From contig NC_133109.1 in assembly GCF_022965805.1 (NCBI RefSeq), positions 7,913,869-7,977,868 of the forward strand: 64,000 bases of DNA, in the 5' to 3' direction. Shown here one piece after another: positions 22,237-34,640 of the stretch (the first letter of the stretch is position 1; each line of letters begins with the position of its first letter). The notes beneath the pieces are model-generated. The model was not told the origin of the DNA. It searched no databases and saw nothing but the letters and a program-made list of their open reading frames with translations. The stretch is from Primulina eburnea (Eukaryota > Streptophyta > Magnoliopsida > Lamiales > Gesneriaceae). The translations under genes were made by a program, and so were the position numbers.

Positions 22237-24106
22237 CGTGTTGCAACAAAGATAAGCCACTTGCCCTTGCATGCAACGTGTATATATATATATACAACAG
22301 GACGTAAGTTTCATTGAATTCTGATATTGTTTGGAATTATGATATTGTCTGAATTGAATATGAATCATATATGGTGTTTCTGATATAGTAGGCATCATAT
22401 ATTTGAAGTCAGATTGAAGGACATATTGTGTATGTAGTTGTTATGATTTTCAGAACCGATATAATCGAGATTATACAGATTTGAGATAACTGTATGTTAT
22501 TGTTGAGATTATGATTTGTACCGATATTGATTATGAGTTCGGTTATTATATCTGGGATGTTGAGACTGACGGGGTTATCGAGACTATATTGTGGTGTTGT
22601 CGAAACATCAGTACATTGATATTGATCAGATTCAGTATTGATTGAATTGTATATTGATATTGTGCCTGTTCGATATTGTCATTGCCAGATTGGGTATGGA
22701 CAGATTTGAAATAGAGACTTCGACTTCGTCAAAAGGAGAAGATAAAGGTATAAATTTATGTTGATGCGGGATTGCACAACTCGAGTCCGAATGACTTGAG
22801 TTGCCCAAAATCACATACTTTACTTTATTGCATTGATATTTGCAATTGAATGTGATTGATATATTTGATCTATTGATTTATGTATTGAGTCATAAGCGGA
22901 TACGCCTAATTGTAAATGAGTAATCTTGTGACGGTAGTGCCGGATAGTGATGGAATCGTCACTGGCACATTGCACATTGTCACAAGATAGGATATTGGTG
23001 AAAATGCCAAAGTCTATGACGGATAGGTCAAGACACAGGATGTTTGGTCATATCGAAGTGGATAGAATTGGAGTTCCTTCTATTACTGATGTTCGATATG
23101 GAAAGGGCCAAAGTCCGTGAACAAGAACATACCACCACCCCGATCGGGAGTGTAGGTGGGTGTATGTCCTCATTCCGATCGGGATCCCTAGATTAGAACG
23201 AGTCGAGTCAGAGTCCATGTAGTGACCCGTTCCAGAATCACCTACTAAACAAGATTTAAGCATGCAGTTAACTTAATTAATTACAATCAGAGATAATGGC
23301 GGGAAAGGTCAACAAACGATAGATATACAACCCAATCGAAGTCTAGAATAATTCAAACAACAATAAATGGTACAACTGTCTCGAAACAAAGCAGTACTGA
23401 TAACTAAAACAAATGGCTACTCAACGTCCTCCTCCTCCTCCTGAGCCCTCCAACCTGAGGCCTGCCCCGTGGGAATGGGGTGTCCAAGATAAAGAAAAAC
23501 GAGGACGTGAGCGATAAGAACGCCCAGTACAAAAGCATGAGTATACAAGCCTATATGAAATGCACATGCTATGATATGATACCAGGGTAGTCAAGAAACG
23601 GGAGTCACAAAAGATCTCAATATGCTCAGTCTAGAGGCGCCAAGTGGATAGTGCCGCGCGGTACTCCTCTGGGTCACTGCGTCCACTACAAGATCAGACG
23701 TGGACCTAAAATGTCCCGGATCACCGAAGCCCTCCGGACCCGTCGGCCACTGTGTACTCTCGGTGTCCATGCGTCTACAAGACAGGGCTGAGCGGCCCCA
23801 CAAGATATAGCTTATCTCGAAAGAGATACAGCTCAACAATAAAGGCTATCTCGAAAGAGATACGGCTCAAGATGAAATGTAACATGCAGCAATAAGCGTG
23901 ACATAATAGCATGCATCATATGACATATATCAATGCAGCAAATAATCATGCAACACATATAAGAATGTATACTCGACCAGGATATCTCGGATAGTACTTT
24001 CGTACCTCTAGTAAAGCAATCCTAGTCCACAGGAAATCCTATCAATCGGGTCTAGTCCGTCGTCAGCCCTGACGATATTGAGCTCCCTGACTGACCTTCT
24101 CGGACC

Positions 24107-24335
24107 GTCGGCTATGCCCGGCTGCTCTGTCCGGGCTGCTCTGTCCTTCCCGGGTTGCTCTTCCCTTCCCGGGCTGCTCTTCCCTTTCTGGCTGCTCTTC
24201 CCTTCCCGGGCTGATCTTCCCTTCCCGGGCTGCTCTTCCCTTCCCGGGCTGATCTTCCCTTCCCGGGCTGCTCTTCCCTACCTGGCTGCTCTTCCCTTCC
24301 CGGGTTGATCTTCCCTTTCTGGGCTGCTCTAGAGA
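24107..24335 (-). repeat. 19-bp CCCGGG tandem array, R/U5 side (3' LTR)
   Basis: About eleven units of CCCGGGCTGCTCTTCCCTT with variants (GATC for GCTC; CTGG or TTCTGG for CCCGGG). The shorter equivalent in the 5' LTR is at 30583-30764. Confidence 0.9.
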
Positions 24336-24639
24336 GCTAAAACTTGCATTTAAACACACAGTACCCCCTCCACAATGAGAAATCCCATGGCCTATTTATA
24401 GACCTCAGCCTGCATGAACGTGTCAACCAAATCCCATGCATCCGGACATCTGTCGCTAGGCAGCATGCACAAAGACACCTCACCTTACATGCATGAACGT
24501 GTCAACCAAATCCCATGCACCCGGACATCTGTCTCTAGGCAGCATGCACAAAGACACCTCACCTTACATGCATGAACGTGTCCAACAATTACCATGCACT
24601 TGACACCTGCCCGGCAGGTGTGTCAACCAAATACTATTC

Positions 24640-24880
24640 CCGGGCTGCTCTTCCCTTCTCGGGCTAATCTTCCCTTCCCGGGCTGATCTTCCCTTCCCGG
24701 GCTGCTCTTCTCTTCCCGGGCTGATCTTCCCTTCCCGGCTGATCTTCCCTTCCCGGGCTGCTCTTCTCTTCCCGGGCTGATCTTCCCTTCCCGGGCTGCT
24801 CTTCTCTTCCCGGGCTGCTCTTCCCTTCCCGGCTGATCTTCCCTTCCCAGGCTGCTCTTCCCTTTCTGGGCTACACCTCG
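24640..24880 (-). repeat. 19-bp CCCGGG tandem array, U3 side (3' LTR)
   Basis: About twelve units of the same 19-bp family, upstream of the TATA box in element orientation. The equivalent in the 5' LTR is 31071-31305 with the same unit order and a few point differences. Confidence 0.9.
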
Positions 24881-24979
24881 GCTTACTCACACGAACTCTA
24901 AAGCCAAATTACACATGATTTACTTAATTAAATATACTTAATCATGTTTATTTAAATAAATAGGATTCGGGCTACTACA

Positions 24980-24993
24980 TTCTCCCCCACTTA
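24980..24993 (-). other. Gypsy-2 polypurine tract
   Basis: The minus strand reads AAGTGGGGGAGAA next to the 3' LTR start TGTAGTAGCCC. Confidence 0.88.
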
Positions 24994-25157
24994 AAAAGAT
25001 TTCGTCCTCGAAATCAGGCTAGAAGAAGAACGTAACGAAATCACAGCATCGATAAACAGCTCAAATACATAAACAGCTCAAATACTGTTGAATACAACTG
25101 ATGTTTGGTTTACAACGGAAAAACACACATACATCCATAGTACAACTACAGTACAAC

Positions 25158-28100
25158 TCAAAAGAGCTCTGGATGCTCTGAAGGCATACGGCTCTCTAAC
25201 TCCCAAGTGGCTTCTTCAGTGCCTCTGCGCTGCCACTGAATTAAGACAAGAGGAATGATCTTATTCCGCAACACCTTGTCTTTGCGATCGAGAATCCGAA
25301 CTGGTCGTTCCACGTAAGACAAATCCGAATCAAGTTGAACTTCAGAGGGATGTAAGATGTGAGACTCATCTGCTACATATCGTCTCAACAAAGATACGTG
25401 GAACACATTATGAATACTTGATAGGTACGGCGGCAATGCAAGTCTGTAAGCCAAATCTCCCACGCTTTCCAATATTTCAAATGGACCAATAAATCTCGGA
25501 GACAGCTTACCCTTGAGACCAAATCTCAAAATCCTGCGAAAAGGCGAAACTCGGAGAAACACTTTCTCACCTGGCTGAAATTGAAGAGGTCGACGCTTGA
25601 TGTTCGCATAACTAGCCTGTCGATCCTGAGCAGTCTTAATCCGCTTCTTGATTACTGCAACCTTATCAATAGCCTGCTGGACTAACTCTGGTCCCTCAAC
25701 ATGTCGTTCCCCAACTTCGTCCCAGAATAATGGAGTACGACAACGTCGTCCATACAACGCCTCAAATGGTGCCATACCAATACTACGATGATAGCTGTTG
25801 TTGTACGCGAACTCCATCAAAGGCAAATGATCCTGCCAAGCGGTTCCGAAATCCATAACACAAGCTCGCGACATATCCTCAAGTGTACGGATAGTCCTCT
25901 CTGACTGACCGTCGGTCTCTGGATGATAAGCCGTACTCAAACTTAGTGAAGTACCCAATGCTGACTAGAAACTACCCCAAAATCGTGAGGTAAAACGAGG
26001 ATCTCTGTCACTAACAATACTGACTGGCACTCCATGCAAACGTAAAATCTCTTGAATATACAATCGAGCCATACGATCGAAAGTGAAATCACGGTTATAT
26101 GGCAGAAAATGAGCAGACTTGGTGAGTCTTTCCACCACTACCCAAATAGCATCACTGTTCCTCGAAGACAATGGCAAGTGAGTAATAAAGTCCATCGTGA
26201 TATGCTCCCACTTCCACTCAGGAATAGGTAAATTCAACAATAATCCTCCAGGTCGACGGTGCTCTGCCTTAACCTGCTGACAAACTAGACACTTGGAGAC
26301 AAACTGATAAATGCTGCGCTTCATCCCTTTCCACCAAAATCGTGTCCTCAAATCTTTATACATCTTATTGCTTCCCGGATGAACACTCAACTTGCTTCGA
26401 TGAGCCTGAGACAAGATCTCTTCCCTCAAAGTATCATCCTCTGGTACTACAACCCGATTAGACAAACACAGAAGACCATTAGACTGATAATGGAAATTGC
26501 TATCTCCACCAACCAACCGAGCTAATTTCTGAGTCTTGAGATCAGACATCTGAGCATCTCGAATCCGAGTGAACAAAGTTGGCTCAGATAAAATAGTAGC
26601 AACACGAATGCTCTCCATACCTTTCCGATGTTTGAATTTAAACCCCAACGAACAACAATCCTGGACAACACTAGACATAGCATTGGTCTGAAGTGCAGAG
26701 GCTCTCACCTTGCGACTAAGAGCATCGGCTGTGAGATTCGCAGAACCTGGATGGTACTTGATCACACAGTCATAATCCTTTAGTAGATCCATCCAACGAC
26801 GTTGTCTCATATTCAACTCAGCCTGAGTGAACAGATACTTAAGACTCTTATGGTCAGTAAAGATTTCAAACTGAACACCGTACAAATAATGACGCCAGAT
26901 CTTCAGCGCAAACACAATAGCTGCCAACTCTAGATCATGAATAGGATACTTTTCCTCGTGAGATTTTAATTGTCTGGAAGCATAAGCGATCACATGACCA
27001 TTCTGCGTCAACACACACCCTAAGCCTTGAAAGGAGGCATCGGTGTAAACACTGAAACCATCAGATCCTGACGGTAACGCCAAAACAGGTGCAGAAGTCA
27101 GAAGTCGACGAAGCTCTCTGAAACTATCTTCGCACTCAGATGACCACTCAAATGGAACATCCTTCCGAGTAAGCTGCGTCAATGGTCTAGCTACCTGAGA
27201 GAAATTCACGATGAAGCGACGATAATACCCTGCCAGACCTAGAAAACTACGGATCTCGGCCACTGTCGTCGGACGTGACCAATTCAGCACTGCCTCAATC
27301 TTGCTAGGATCCACAGAAACTCCTTCCTTGGAAATCACATGACCAAGGAATACTACACGATTAATCCAGAACTCGCACTTACTCAGCTTAGCATACAATT
27401 GCTTCTCACGAAGAATCTGCAACACCATCCTCAAGTGATGAATATGCTCTTCCACACTGTGAGAATAAATCAAGATATCGTCGATGAAAACCACAACAAA
27501 CTGATCTAGAAAATCCCGAAAGACTCGGTTCATCAGATCCATGAACACCGCTGGCGCATTTGTCAATCCGAATGGCATAACTAGAAACTCGTAATGCCCA
27601 TATCGAGTACGAAATGCAGTCTTGGAAATATCATCATCTCTGACTCTCATCTGATGATAACCCGATCGCAAGTCAATCTTGGAGTAAATAGAGGTACCCT
27701 GAAGCTGATCGAACAAGTCGTCAATACGAGGTAATGGATACTTGTTTTTGATCGTCACACGATTCAGCTGGCGATAATCAATACACAATCGCATCGATCC
27801 ATCCTTTTTCTTGACAAACAAGACTGGAGCTCCCCAAGGTGAAACACTCGGACGAATATAACCTTTATCAAGAAGATCCTGCAATTGCTGCTTCAATTCC
27901 CTCATCTCTGACGGAGCAAGACGATAGGGGGCACGAGAAATCGGTGTAGTCCCTGGTATTAACTCGATGCCAAATTCCACCTCTCTAATCGGAGGAAAAC
28001 CAGGAATCTCATCTGGGAAAACATCAGGAAACTCACAAACCACTGGAATATCATCTGTACCAACACTACTTGTGGATGAATCAATCGCATAGATGAGGTA

Positions 28101-29456
28101 GCCTTCCCCGCCCGACTCTAAAGCACGACAGGCTTTCAGAGCAGATACCACTGGCATCGGAGGTCGCGCTCCCTCACCATAGAAAAACCAACTAGAGTTC
28201 TCAGTCGTACGAAACTGAACAAGCTTCTGGTAACAATCCACAGTAGCTCGGTAGGTAGTCAACAGGTCTATACCCAGAATACAATCAAAATCTTCCATCT
28301 CTAGGATCATAAGATTCGCAGTCAACTCGTTACCCTCAAAATCTAAAGGACAACCCATTACTAGACGCTTTGCTAACACCGAATGACCCATCGTAGTAAA
28401 AACGGAAAGAAAGACGTCTAGATAAACATACGGTAACTTATGACGCTTAACAAATCGTGCATAAATGAATGAATGTGATGCTCCAGTATCAATAAGAACA
28501 AAAGCAGGAATACCACATAAACAAAAAGTACCTGCTATGACTCTCCCTGTCTCATCTGCAGCCTGATCCTGGTTCAGTGCAAATACCTGACCTTGGGCAC
28601 GAGGTCGAGGATTTGAACCGCCCACTGCCTGACCTTGTGTCCTCTGCTGCACATTCGTCTGAGATCCGGAACCAGATCCTGCTCCACCTCGCAACTGAGG
28701 ACAATTCTTCTTAAGATGACCCATCTCTCCGCACTGAAAACAAGCTCCCGCGGCTGATCGGCACTGCTCCGATGGATGGTTCTTTCCACAATGCACACAA
28801 GAAACCTTCTTCTTACCAAAGCGAAAAACACCGCTAGACCGAGATCCAGATCCAGAAGAAGAAGAACCTGACTTCTTGAAAGACTGAGATCGAGGGCTCA
28901 AAGTATTCGGAGGTCTAGAAGAAAGAATAGACCTACCACGCTGGAGACTGATCTCTGCCTGGCGACACCGGTTCACTAACCCATCATAAGAAGTAGGATT
29001 ATCGCAGACAGTGACTCGATCAAAGATCTCCTGGTTAAGACCCTGAAGGAAATGGTCATACTTGGCCTCAGAACTGCCACTAATATGAGGAGCAAAGGGC
29101 AACAACTCGAAGAACTTCTGCTGATATGCATCAACAGACATACTCCCTTGCTTAAGATTCAGAAGTTCAATCGTCTTTGCCTGGCGAAGGGCTGGAGGAA
29201 AATATAGCTGCATGAAAGCTACACGGAATTCGGCCCAAGTCACCCTACCCTGAGACTGGACTATCGGCGCAGAAGTCGATCGCCACCACTTGCGCGCACG
29301 GCCCTCGAGAAGAAAACCAAGGGTCTCCATCTGCTGCTCTTCGGTGCATTGGAATGCACGGAAACAACTCTCCATGCGCTCTAACCAATCCTCAGCAACA
29401 TCGGGAGTCTCGCCACCGACTAAAGGCTTAGGCCCCATCTGAATGAAACGGTGCAT
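25158..29456 (-). pseudogene. gag-pol: Gypsy-2 Gag-Pol polyprotein with one internal stop
   Basis: One frame of 1,433 codons from ATG at 29456. Gag core residues 20-180. Zinc knuckles at C220-C232 and [14 protein letters not shown] (239-252). Protease [10 protein letters not shown] (DTG 323-325). RT with FIDD at 657-660. RNase H with D805 (YTDAS), E843 (DLELAA) and D868 (FTDH). Integrase zinc region H1019/H1026/C1056/C1059 and core D1089, D1150 and E1186, then a chromodomain-like end ([18 protein letters not shown]). The only break inside this frame is TAG at codon 1164 (25965-25967), a CAG-to-TAG type change lying between the last two catalytic integrase residues, so the truncated product lacks active integrase. 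The natural gag start may be upstream at 29571, where an ATG in another frame precedes a Gag-like leader, implying a small frameshift near 29555. Confidence 0.93.
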
Positions 29457-29653
29457 CTCAAAACGCTTAGGCCTATCACGACGATGACGATGTTCACGAT
29501 GACGCCTGCGATCGTCCTGGTCACCCCAACGACCTACACTCCCCTGACTACTCTCAAAGGTGGTCAGCCATCGCTACAAGATAGAATGGGGAAAATGGTA
29601 AAATGGTCAACGAAAATCCCAAAACAGAATCTATATCCCAAAATCATAAGCAT

Positions 29654-29665
29654 GCTCTGATACCA
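29654..29665 (-). other. Gypsy-2 primer binding site
   Basis: The minus strand reads TGGTATCAGAGC four bases after the 5' LTR, complementary to initiator tRNA-Met. Confidence 0.93.
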
Positions 29666-29669
29666 TAAA

Positions 29670-31412
29670 TGTAGTGACCCGTTCCAGAATCACCTACTAA
29701 ACAAGATTTAAGCATGCAGTTAACTTAATTAATTACAATCAGAGATAATGGCGGAAAAGGTCAACAAACGATAGATATACAACCCAATCGAAGTCTAGAA
29801 TAATTCAAACAACAATAAATGGTACAACTGTCTCGAAACAAAGCAGTACTGATAACTAAAACAAATGGCTACTCAACGTCCTCCTTCTCCTCCTGAGCCC
29901 TCCAACCTGAGGCCTGCCCCGTGGGAATGGGGTGTCCAAGATAAAGAAAAACGAGGACGTGAGCGATTAGAACGCCCAGTACAAAAGCATGAGTATACAA
30001 GCCTATATGAAATGCACATGCTATGATATGATACCAGGGTAGTCAAGAAACGGGAGTCACAAAAGATCTCAATATGCTCAGTCTAGAGGCGCCAAGTGGA
30101 TAGTGCCGCGCGGTACTCCTCTGGGTCACTGCGTCCACTACAAGATCAGACGTGGACCTAAAATGTCCCGGATCACCGAAGCCCTCCGGACCCGTCGGCC
30201 ACTGTGTACTCTCGGTGTCCATGCGTCCACAAGACAGGGCTGAGCGGCCCCACAAGATATAGCTTATCTCGAAAGAGATACAGCTCAACAATAAAGGCTA
30301 TCTCGAAAGAGATACGGCTCAAGATGAAATGTAACATGCAGCAATAAGCGTGACATAATAGCATGCATCATATGACATATATCAATGCAGCAAATAATCA
30401 TGCAACACATATAAGAATGTATACTCGACCAGGATATCTCGGATAGTACTTTCGTACCTCTAGTAAAGCAATCCTAGTCCACAGGAAATCCTATCAATCG
30501 GGTCTAGTCCGTCGTCAGCCCTGACGATATTGAGCTCCCTGACTGACCTTCTCGGACCGTCGGCTATGCCCGGCTGCTCTGTCCGGGCTGCTCTGTCCTT
30601 CCCGGGTTGCTCTTCCCTTCCCGGGCTGCTCTTCCCTTCCCGGGCTGATCTTCCCTTCCCGGGCTGCTCTTCCCTTCCTGGCTGCTCTTCCCTTCCCGGG
30701 CTGCTCTTCCCTTCCTGGCTGCTCTTCCCTTCCCGGGTTGATCTTCCCTTTCTGGGCTGCTCTAGAGAGCTAAAACTTGCATTTAAACACACAGTACCCC
30801 CTCCACAATGAGAAATCCCATGGCCTATTTATAGACCTCAGCCTGCATGAACGTGTCAACCAAATCCCATGCATCCGGACATCTGTCGCTAGGCAGCATG
30901 CACAAAGACACCTCACCTTACATGCATGAACGTGTCAACCAAATCCCATGCACCCGGACATCTGTCTCTAGGCAGCATGCACAAAGACACCTCACCTTAC
31001 ATGCATGAACGTGTCCAACAATTACCATGCACTTGACACCTGCCCGGCAGGCGTGTCAACCAAATACTATTCCCGGGCTGCTCTTCCCTTCCCGGGCTAA
31101 TCTTCCCTTCCCGGGCTGATCTTCCCTTCCCGGGCTGCTCTTCTCTTCCCGGGCTGATCTTACCTTCCCGGCTGATCTTCCCTTCCCGGGCTGCTCTTCT
31201 CTTCCCGGGCTGATCTTCCCTTCCCGGGCTGCTCTTCTCTTCCCGGGCTGCTCTTCCCTTCCCGGCTGATCTTCCCTTCCCGGGCTGCTCTTCCCTTTCT
31301 GGGCTACACCTCGGCTTACTCACACGAACTCTAAAGCCAAATTACACATGATTTACTTAATTAAATATACTTAATCATGTTTATTTAAATAAATAGGATT
31401 CGGGCTACTACA
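29670..31412 (-). repeat. Gypsy-2 5' LTR
   Basis: 1,743 bp. TATA box TATAAATAGG at 30824-30833 (minus strand). The U3-side CCCGGG array is at 31071-31305 and the leader-side array at 30583-30764. It is 19 bp shorter than the 3' LTR, exactly one array unit. Confidence 0.95.
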
Positions 31413-34335
31413 GTCCATGAGTCACTGAGTGTGATTCAGAGTTTATGTTGATTCATGTGTCGGATTTGATACATGTTATATTCAGAGTTTATATTGATTC
31501 ATGTTTATGATTTTGATATATGTTATGAATGTTTATTTCATGCTTTTATAACTGTTTAAATGAAATGCATGTATACATGATTTATACTGGGAATGTAATT
31601 TTCACCGGAGCTATCCGACTGTTGTCTTGTTTGTATGTGTACTTGACAACAGGTGGGACGGGATCGGGATCAGGAAGAGGATGAGAGATTATAGTTAGCG
31701 TGGAGATCCGGGGCCAGAAGCAGAGTTGGGTTCACCATTTGATGTATAGATGCTGAACCAAGTTAAGATAGATAACTGTAGTACATGTGTTGTACTTTTA
31801 TACTGACATGTATATATTAGATAGATTACATTACTTTTCCGCATTTATATTTTAAAAAGAAAATTTTTGGTCCCACTTTTCTTAATTGTTATTTGAATTT
31901 AATAATGATTAAATCATGAATTAGCGTCCGGATCCCCACATGAACTGACCGGTCACTGGCGACCGGATAATACAATGATCCCATGATAGTGAAATGGCCA
32001 CAAGCAATATCGCATAAATCTCAAAAATGAATATTTTATATTTTTATGCACGTAATATAATTAAATGACGTAATGAAATATCCTGTATTATTTTACCACA
32101 TGTATTGGATCTTTCCCAGGCTCGCTGTGACCTAAATTTATCATGAAAAATATGCAAATGATTTTCTTGACCAAACTTTGTAATTGAATCCAAAAACGAG
32201 ACAATCACGCCCAACGACTTCGTATTTAATCATGACTTCGTGTCAACCCGAACCAACACCGAACCATCATTTAGTCATGATTAAAATACCTTAAAATGAT
32301 TAAATAATGCTCCTAAAATGGTTAGGGTCGAAATTTTGGTGAATTGAGGCCAAAACATGAAACGCTCTTTCGAGAGTCAATTTGGCACATCGCACCGTAA
32401 ATTCTCGTACGACCTCTAAAATGATCCGAATCATGAACGGCAAAAAACATGACCTTCCTAACTCGATGAGGCACTTTCCTGTCTAAGGCCATAAGCTAAA
32501 AGCCAACCAAAAACTCGAACGGACCACTAAACCGAAGCAGCAAGTTACTGTCTACAAACTACAGCAACCGCACTTGTGCTTACATTGCTTCGTTTGCGAG
32601 ACTATTGGCCATTGGGGCTTGAACCACCGACCAGAGCCTCTTCCCAACATCCTAAGGGGTGGCGTGAACCATGGCTAAGGACCCTAGGCCAACCACAATT
32701 CAATCCAACACCTAGGACAACACCAAGCTTCAACCGAGAACACAAAAATCTGTACGGTGATGTTTCTGAAATTTTTTTTTGTTGCTTTCATGCATCATAC
32801 CAATGGCCATATGGTTGACCATGGCTTGATCTAGACATCATGGGGTATGGTGTGAACCAGGGCTAAGGGCCAGAGGCCAACAAAGATCCACTCCAAACCA
32901 CCAAAACCGAAAAGGCATGTGCAGAATTTTAAAGGGGTCGAAGGGGGCTGTTCTTGTTTTGATTTGAAAACTGATTCAACCATGGACCCAGCCTCGAAGG
33001 GGAGACTTGGTCATGTCTTAGACATAACAAGGAGAGGTTCTAACCATGGCTATAGCCCTTAGGGCAGCCAAGATCAGATCCATTTCCCTTTGACAGCAAC
33101 ATGAGAAAATCGATCACAAAAAGGGGCATGCTTGGGGAGTTGCTGTCATTTCTGGCTTCCAGCGGTTATGGGGCTTGAAAGAATGGACCAATATGATCAA
33201 CATGTCCTAGTACATGTCTAGATGTAGCCTTGGGAGCCTAGGGTCGAACCAATACCTGAAACAATGAAAACAAGCCAACCCGTGAAGCATGAAAGGAATA
33301 GAAACCGTGCAGAATTTTTTTCTTGTTCTTGTAGCTAAAATTTTTGATTTTCTCCTTCATGATTGATGCACACATGATGTTTTAAAATATTAATATGACT
33401 TGATTGAAGAGTCAATAAAAATATAAACATGCCTTGGTTCGTTTTGAAAGAAAAACGAACGAAACGACGACGCGGCGCGGAGGAGATGGAGTGATCTTCT
33501 TTTTCTTGCTTCTACTCAATTTTCTCTCTTATAATTCCCTAGCTCACTCTCGATTTTTCTCTCAATAAAGGCTCTGAAATTTCGAAATAATGGAGAGGGA
33601 GGGAATGATTAGGAGTGATGAAGGGGAGTTCCAATAATAAAAAGATTCAAATGGCATGACCAAGTCTTGCTCCCTTTTGAATTTGAAATGGTTTGATATT
33701 CAAAATTATCTGGAGGGATTAAGGAGGCATGACCGATTCTACCCTTCTAAAACAAGGCAAGGATAATGATTTATTTATTAATTAATAGTGATAAAAAATG
33801 AAAGGATTATCATGCCAAGAAATAATAAAGAAAGGGTCAAATGTGATGAGTTGTCAAAGAATTGTTTACTCATCTAAGGGGTGGCCGAATTTAGGCTAAT
33901 AAATGGAGGAGAAATATTGTTTAGTTAGTGTATTTTAAATCTTCAGAGCTTCACCTATCCTTTAAATAATTTAGTGAATTAACACATTAATTATTGAACC
34001 TAAATGAACTTATTTCGTACTTACCTCAAGTTACTTAAATAATTTCCTTACACCTTCTTTTAACTTAAATTAACTTATTTGCTAGCTAAAATAAATTCTG
34101 GGAATGATTTCTAAATTTTACAATTTATCTCAAAACTCCAACTCCAGTCCGACCTCACTGAATTAACTGAAAAGATAAAAAAAATTAAACTACTGAATAA
34201 ATAGTTAGATTTAAAGGAAAGAATAAATACTCATGCAATAATAATAAAAAAATAATTTTACTTTAAATGATAGAAATTATGCATGACTTATACGTAGTAT
34301 GGTTTACGAGTTCTACAACTAAAAAAAACTTTACC

Positions 34336-34640
34336 TTACTGATTGAAAAATAGAAGTAAAATCAGCAAGCCCTTCAGTGAGAAACAAGAAAAATGTTGCA
34401 AAGAATGCCTCATCTATCACCAAGTTGTGTTTATTCAAAGGCGGAAAGACCTTTCCATCATCAGATACTTTGCCTCTAGCATATAATATATTTAGTTATG
34501 GCACATAAATATCCAGGGATGAACTGAGAAAAGTCCCGAGTCCAGATGACTCCAAGAGGATGAATAGACTGACAATCGCACCATCTTTCAGAAATTTGAT
34601 ATACTCAAATTCAATTGAAAATAAATTTGCGATGAAGAAA
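34336..34640 (-). pseudogene. Gene-like fragment, N-terminal part (unknown plant repeat protein)
   Basis: The minus-strand frame has one stop (TAA near 34500). It reads about EFEYIKFLKDGAIVSLF, then GKVSDDGKVFPPLNKHNLVI and DEAFFATFFLFLTEGLADF. In the hypothetical-protein family recalled for 21036-21213 a GKV..., VISEEVFAGTF...PTEGL block precedes the EPVK block, so the two fragments appear to be one gene split by LTR-B copy 2. Tentative; it could be coincidental in AT-rich DNA. Confidence 0.4.

Larger units (their letters stand above)
23218..24979 (-). repeat. Gypsy-2 3' LTR
   Basis: 1,762 bp. TATA box on the minus strand TATAAATAGG at 24391-24400. It has 19-bp CCCGGG-containing arrays on both sides of the TATA box and a tandem duplication of about 90 bp (about 24410-24590). 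Confidence 0.95.
23218..31412 (-). mobile_element. Gypsy-2, nearly intact Tekay/Del-like chromovirus
   Basis: LTRs 29670-31412 (5') and 23218-24979 (3') with TGTAGTGACC..GCTACTACA ends, an initiator-tRNA-Met primer site, one gag-pol frame and a polypurine tract. The perfect target duplication is GTCCA (23213-23217 and 31413-31417). Total 8,195 bp. The LTRs differ by only about ten substitutions by eye plus array length changes, so the insertion is recent. Apart from the gag start and one TAG, the coding region is open. It sits inside LTR-A copy 3, which sits inside LTR-B copy 2. Confidence 0.96.
21877..31940 (+). mobile_element. LTR-A copy 3 (solo LTR split by Gypsy-2)
   Basis: Starts TACAATGCCCGAG (a variant of TGTAATGCCC) and ends GCGTCCGGATCCCCACA. 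The perfect target duplication TGAAC (21872-21876 and 31941-31945) shows both ends belong to one insertion. Without Gypsy-2 it is about 1.86 kb. It contains the palindrome array, a TATATATATATATA box (about 22281-22294) and the ACAACAGGTGGGAC segment (about 31647) shared with copy 1. Confidence 0.93.
21214..34317 (-). mobile_element. Solo LTR, family LTR-B copy 2 (carries LTR-A copy 3 and Gypsy-2)
   Basis: The minus strand starts TGTAGAACTCG at 34317; the left end is near 21214 (TTTAATAGCCCGG, perhaps from TGTAATAGCCCGG). No clear target duplication is seen, so both ends are approximate. Homology to LTR-B copy 1 is seen in 21420-21560 (CAAGTCTAGTGAGTCTAAAG) and around 21836-21860 (GATCAGACTAA). 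The two pieces (21214-21876 and 31946-34317) give about 3.0 kb. No coding region is seen in either piece; short ORFs there, such as 32576-32818, have no similarity. Confidence 0.68.

Noticed and set aside
24107..24880. CRISPR-like regularly repeated units
   Set aside because: The 19-bp units are contiguous tandem repeats without unique spacers, occur in both LTRs of Gypsy-2 and have no cas genes.
24063..24890. ORFs encoding repeats such as PGREEQPGKG on the minus strand and FPGCSSLPG on the plus strand
   Set aside because: They are translations of the 19-bp LTR array in arbitrary frames; no conserved start or domain.
29654..29665. Possible tRNA-Met gene piece (also 11276 and 57924)
   Set aside because: Only the 12-base primer complement is present, adjacent to LTRs; no tRNA cloverleaf.
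32576..32818. 80-aa plus-strand ORF in LTR-B copy 2
   Set aside because: No similarity, inside a solo LTR and not conserved in copy 1.
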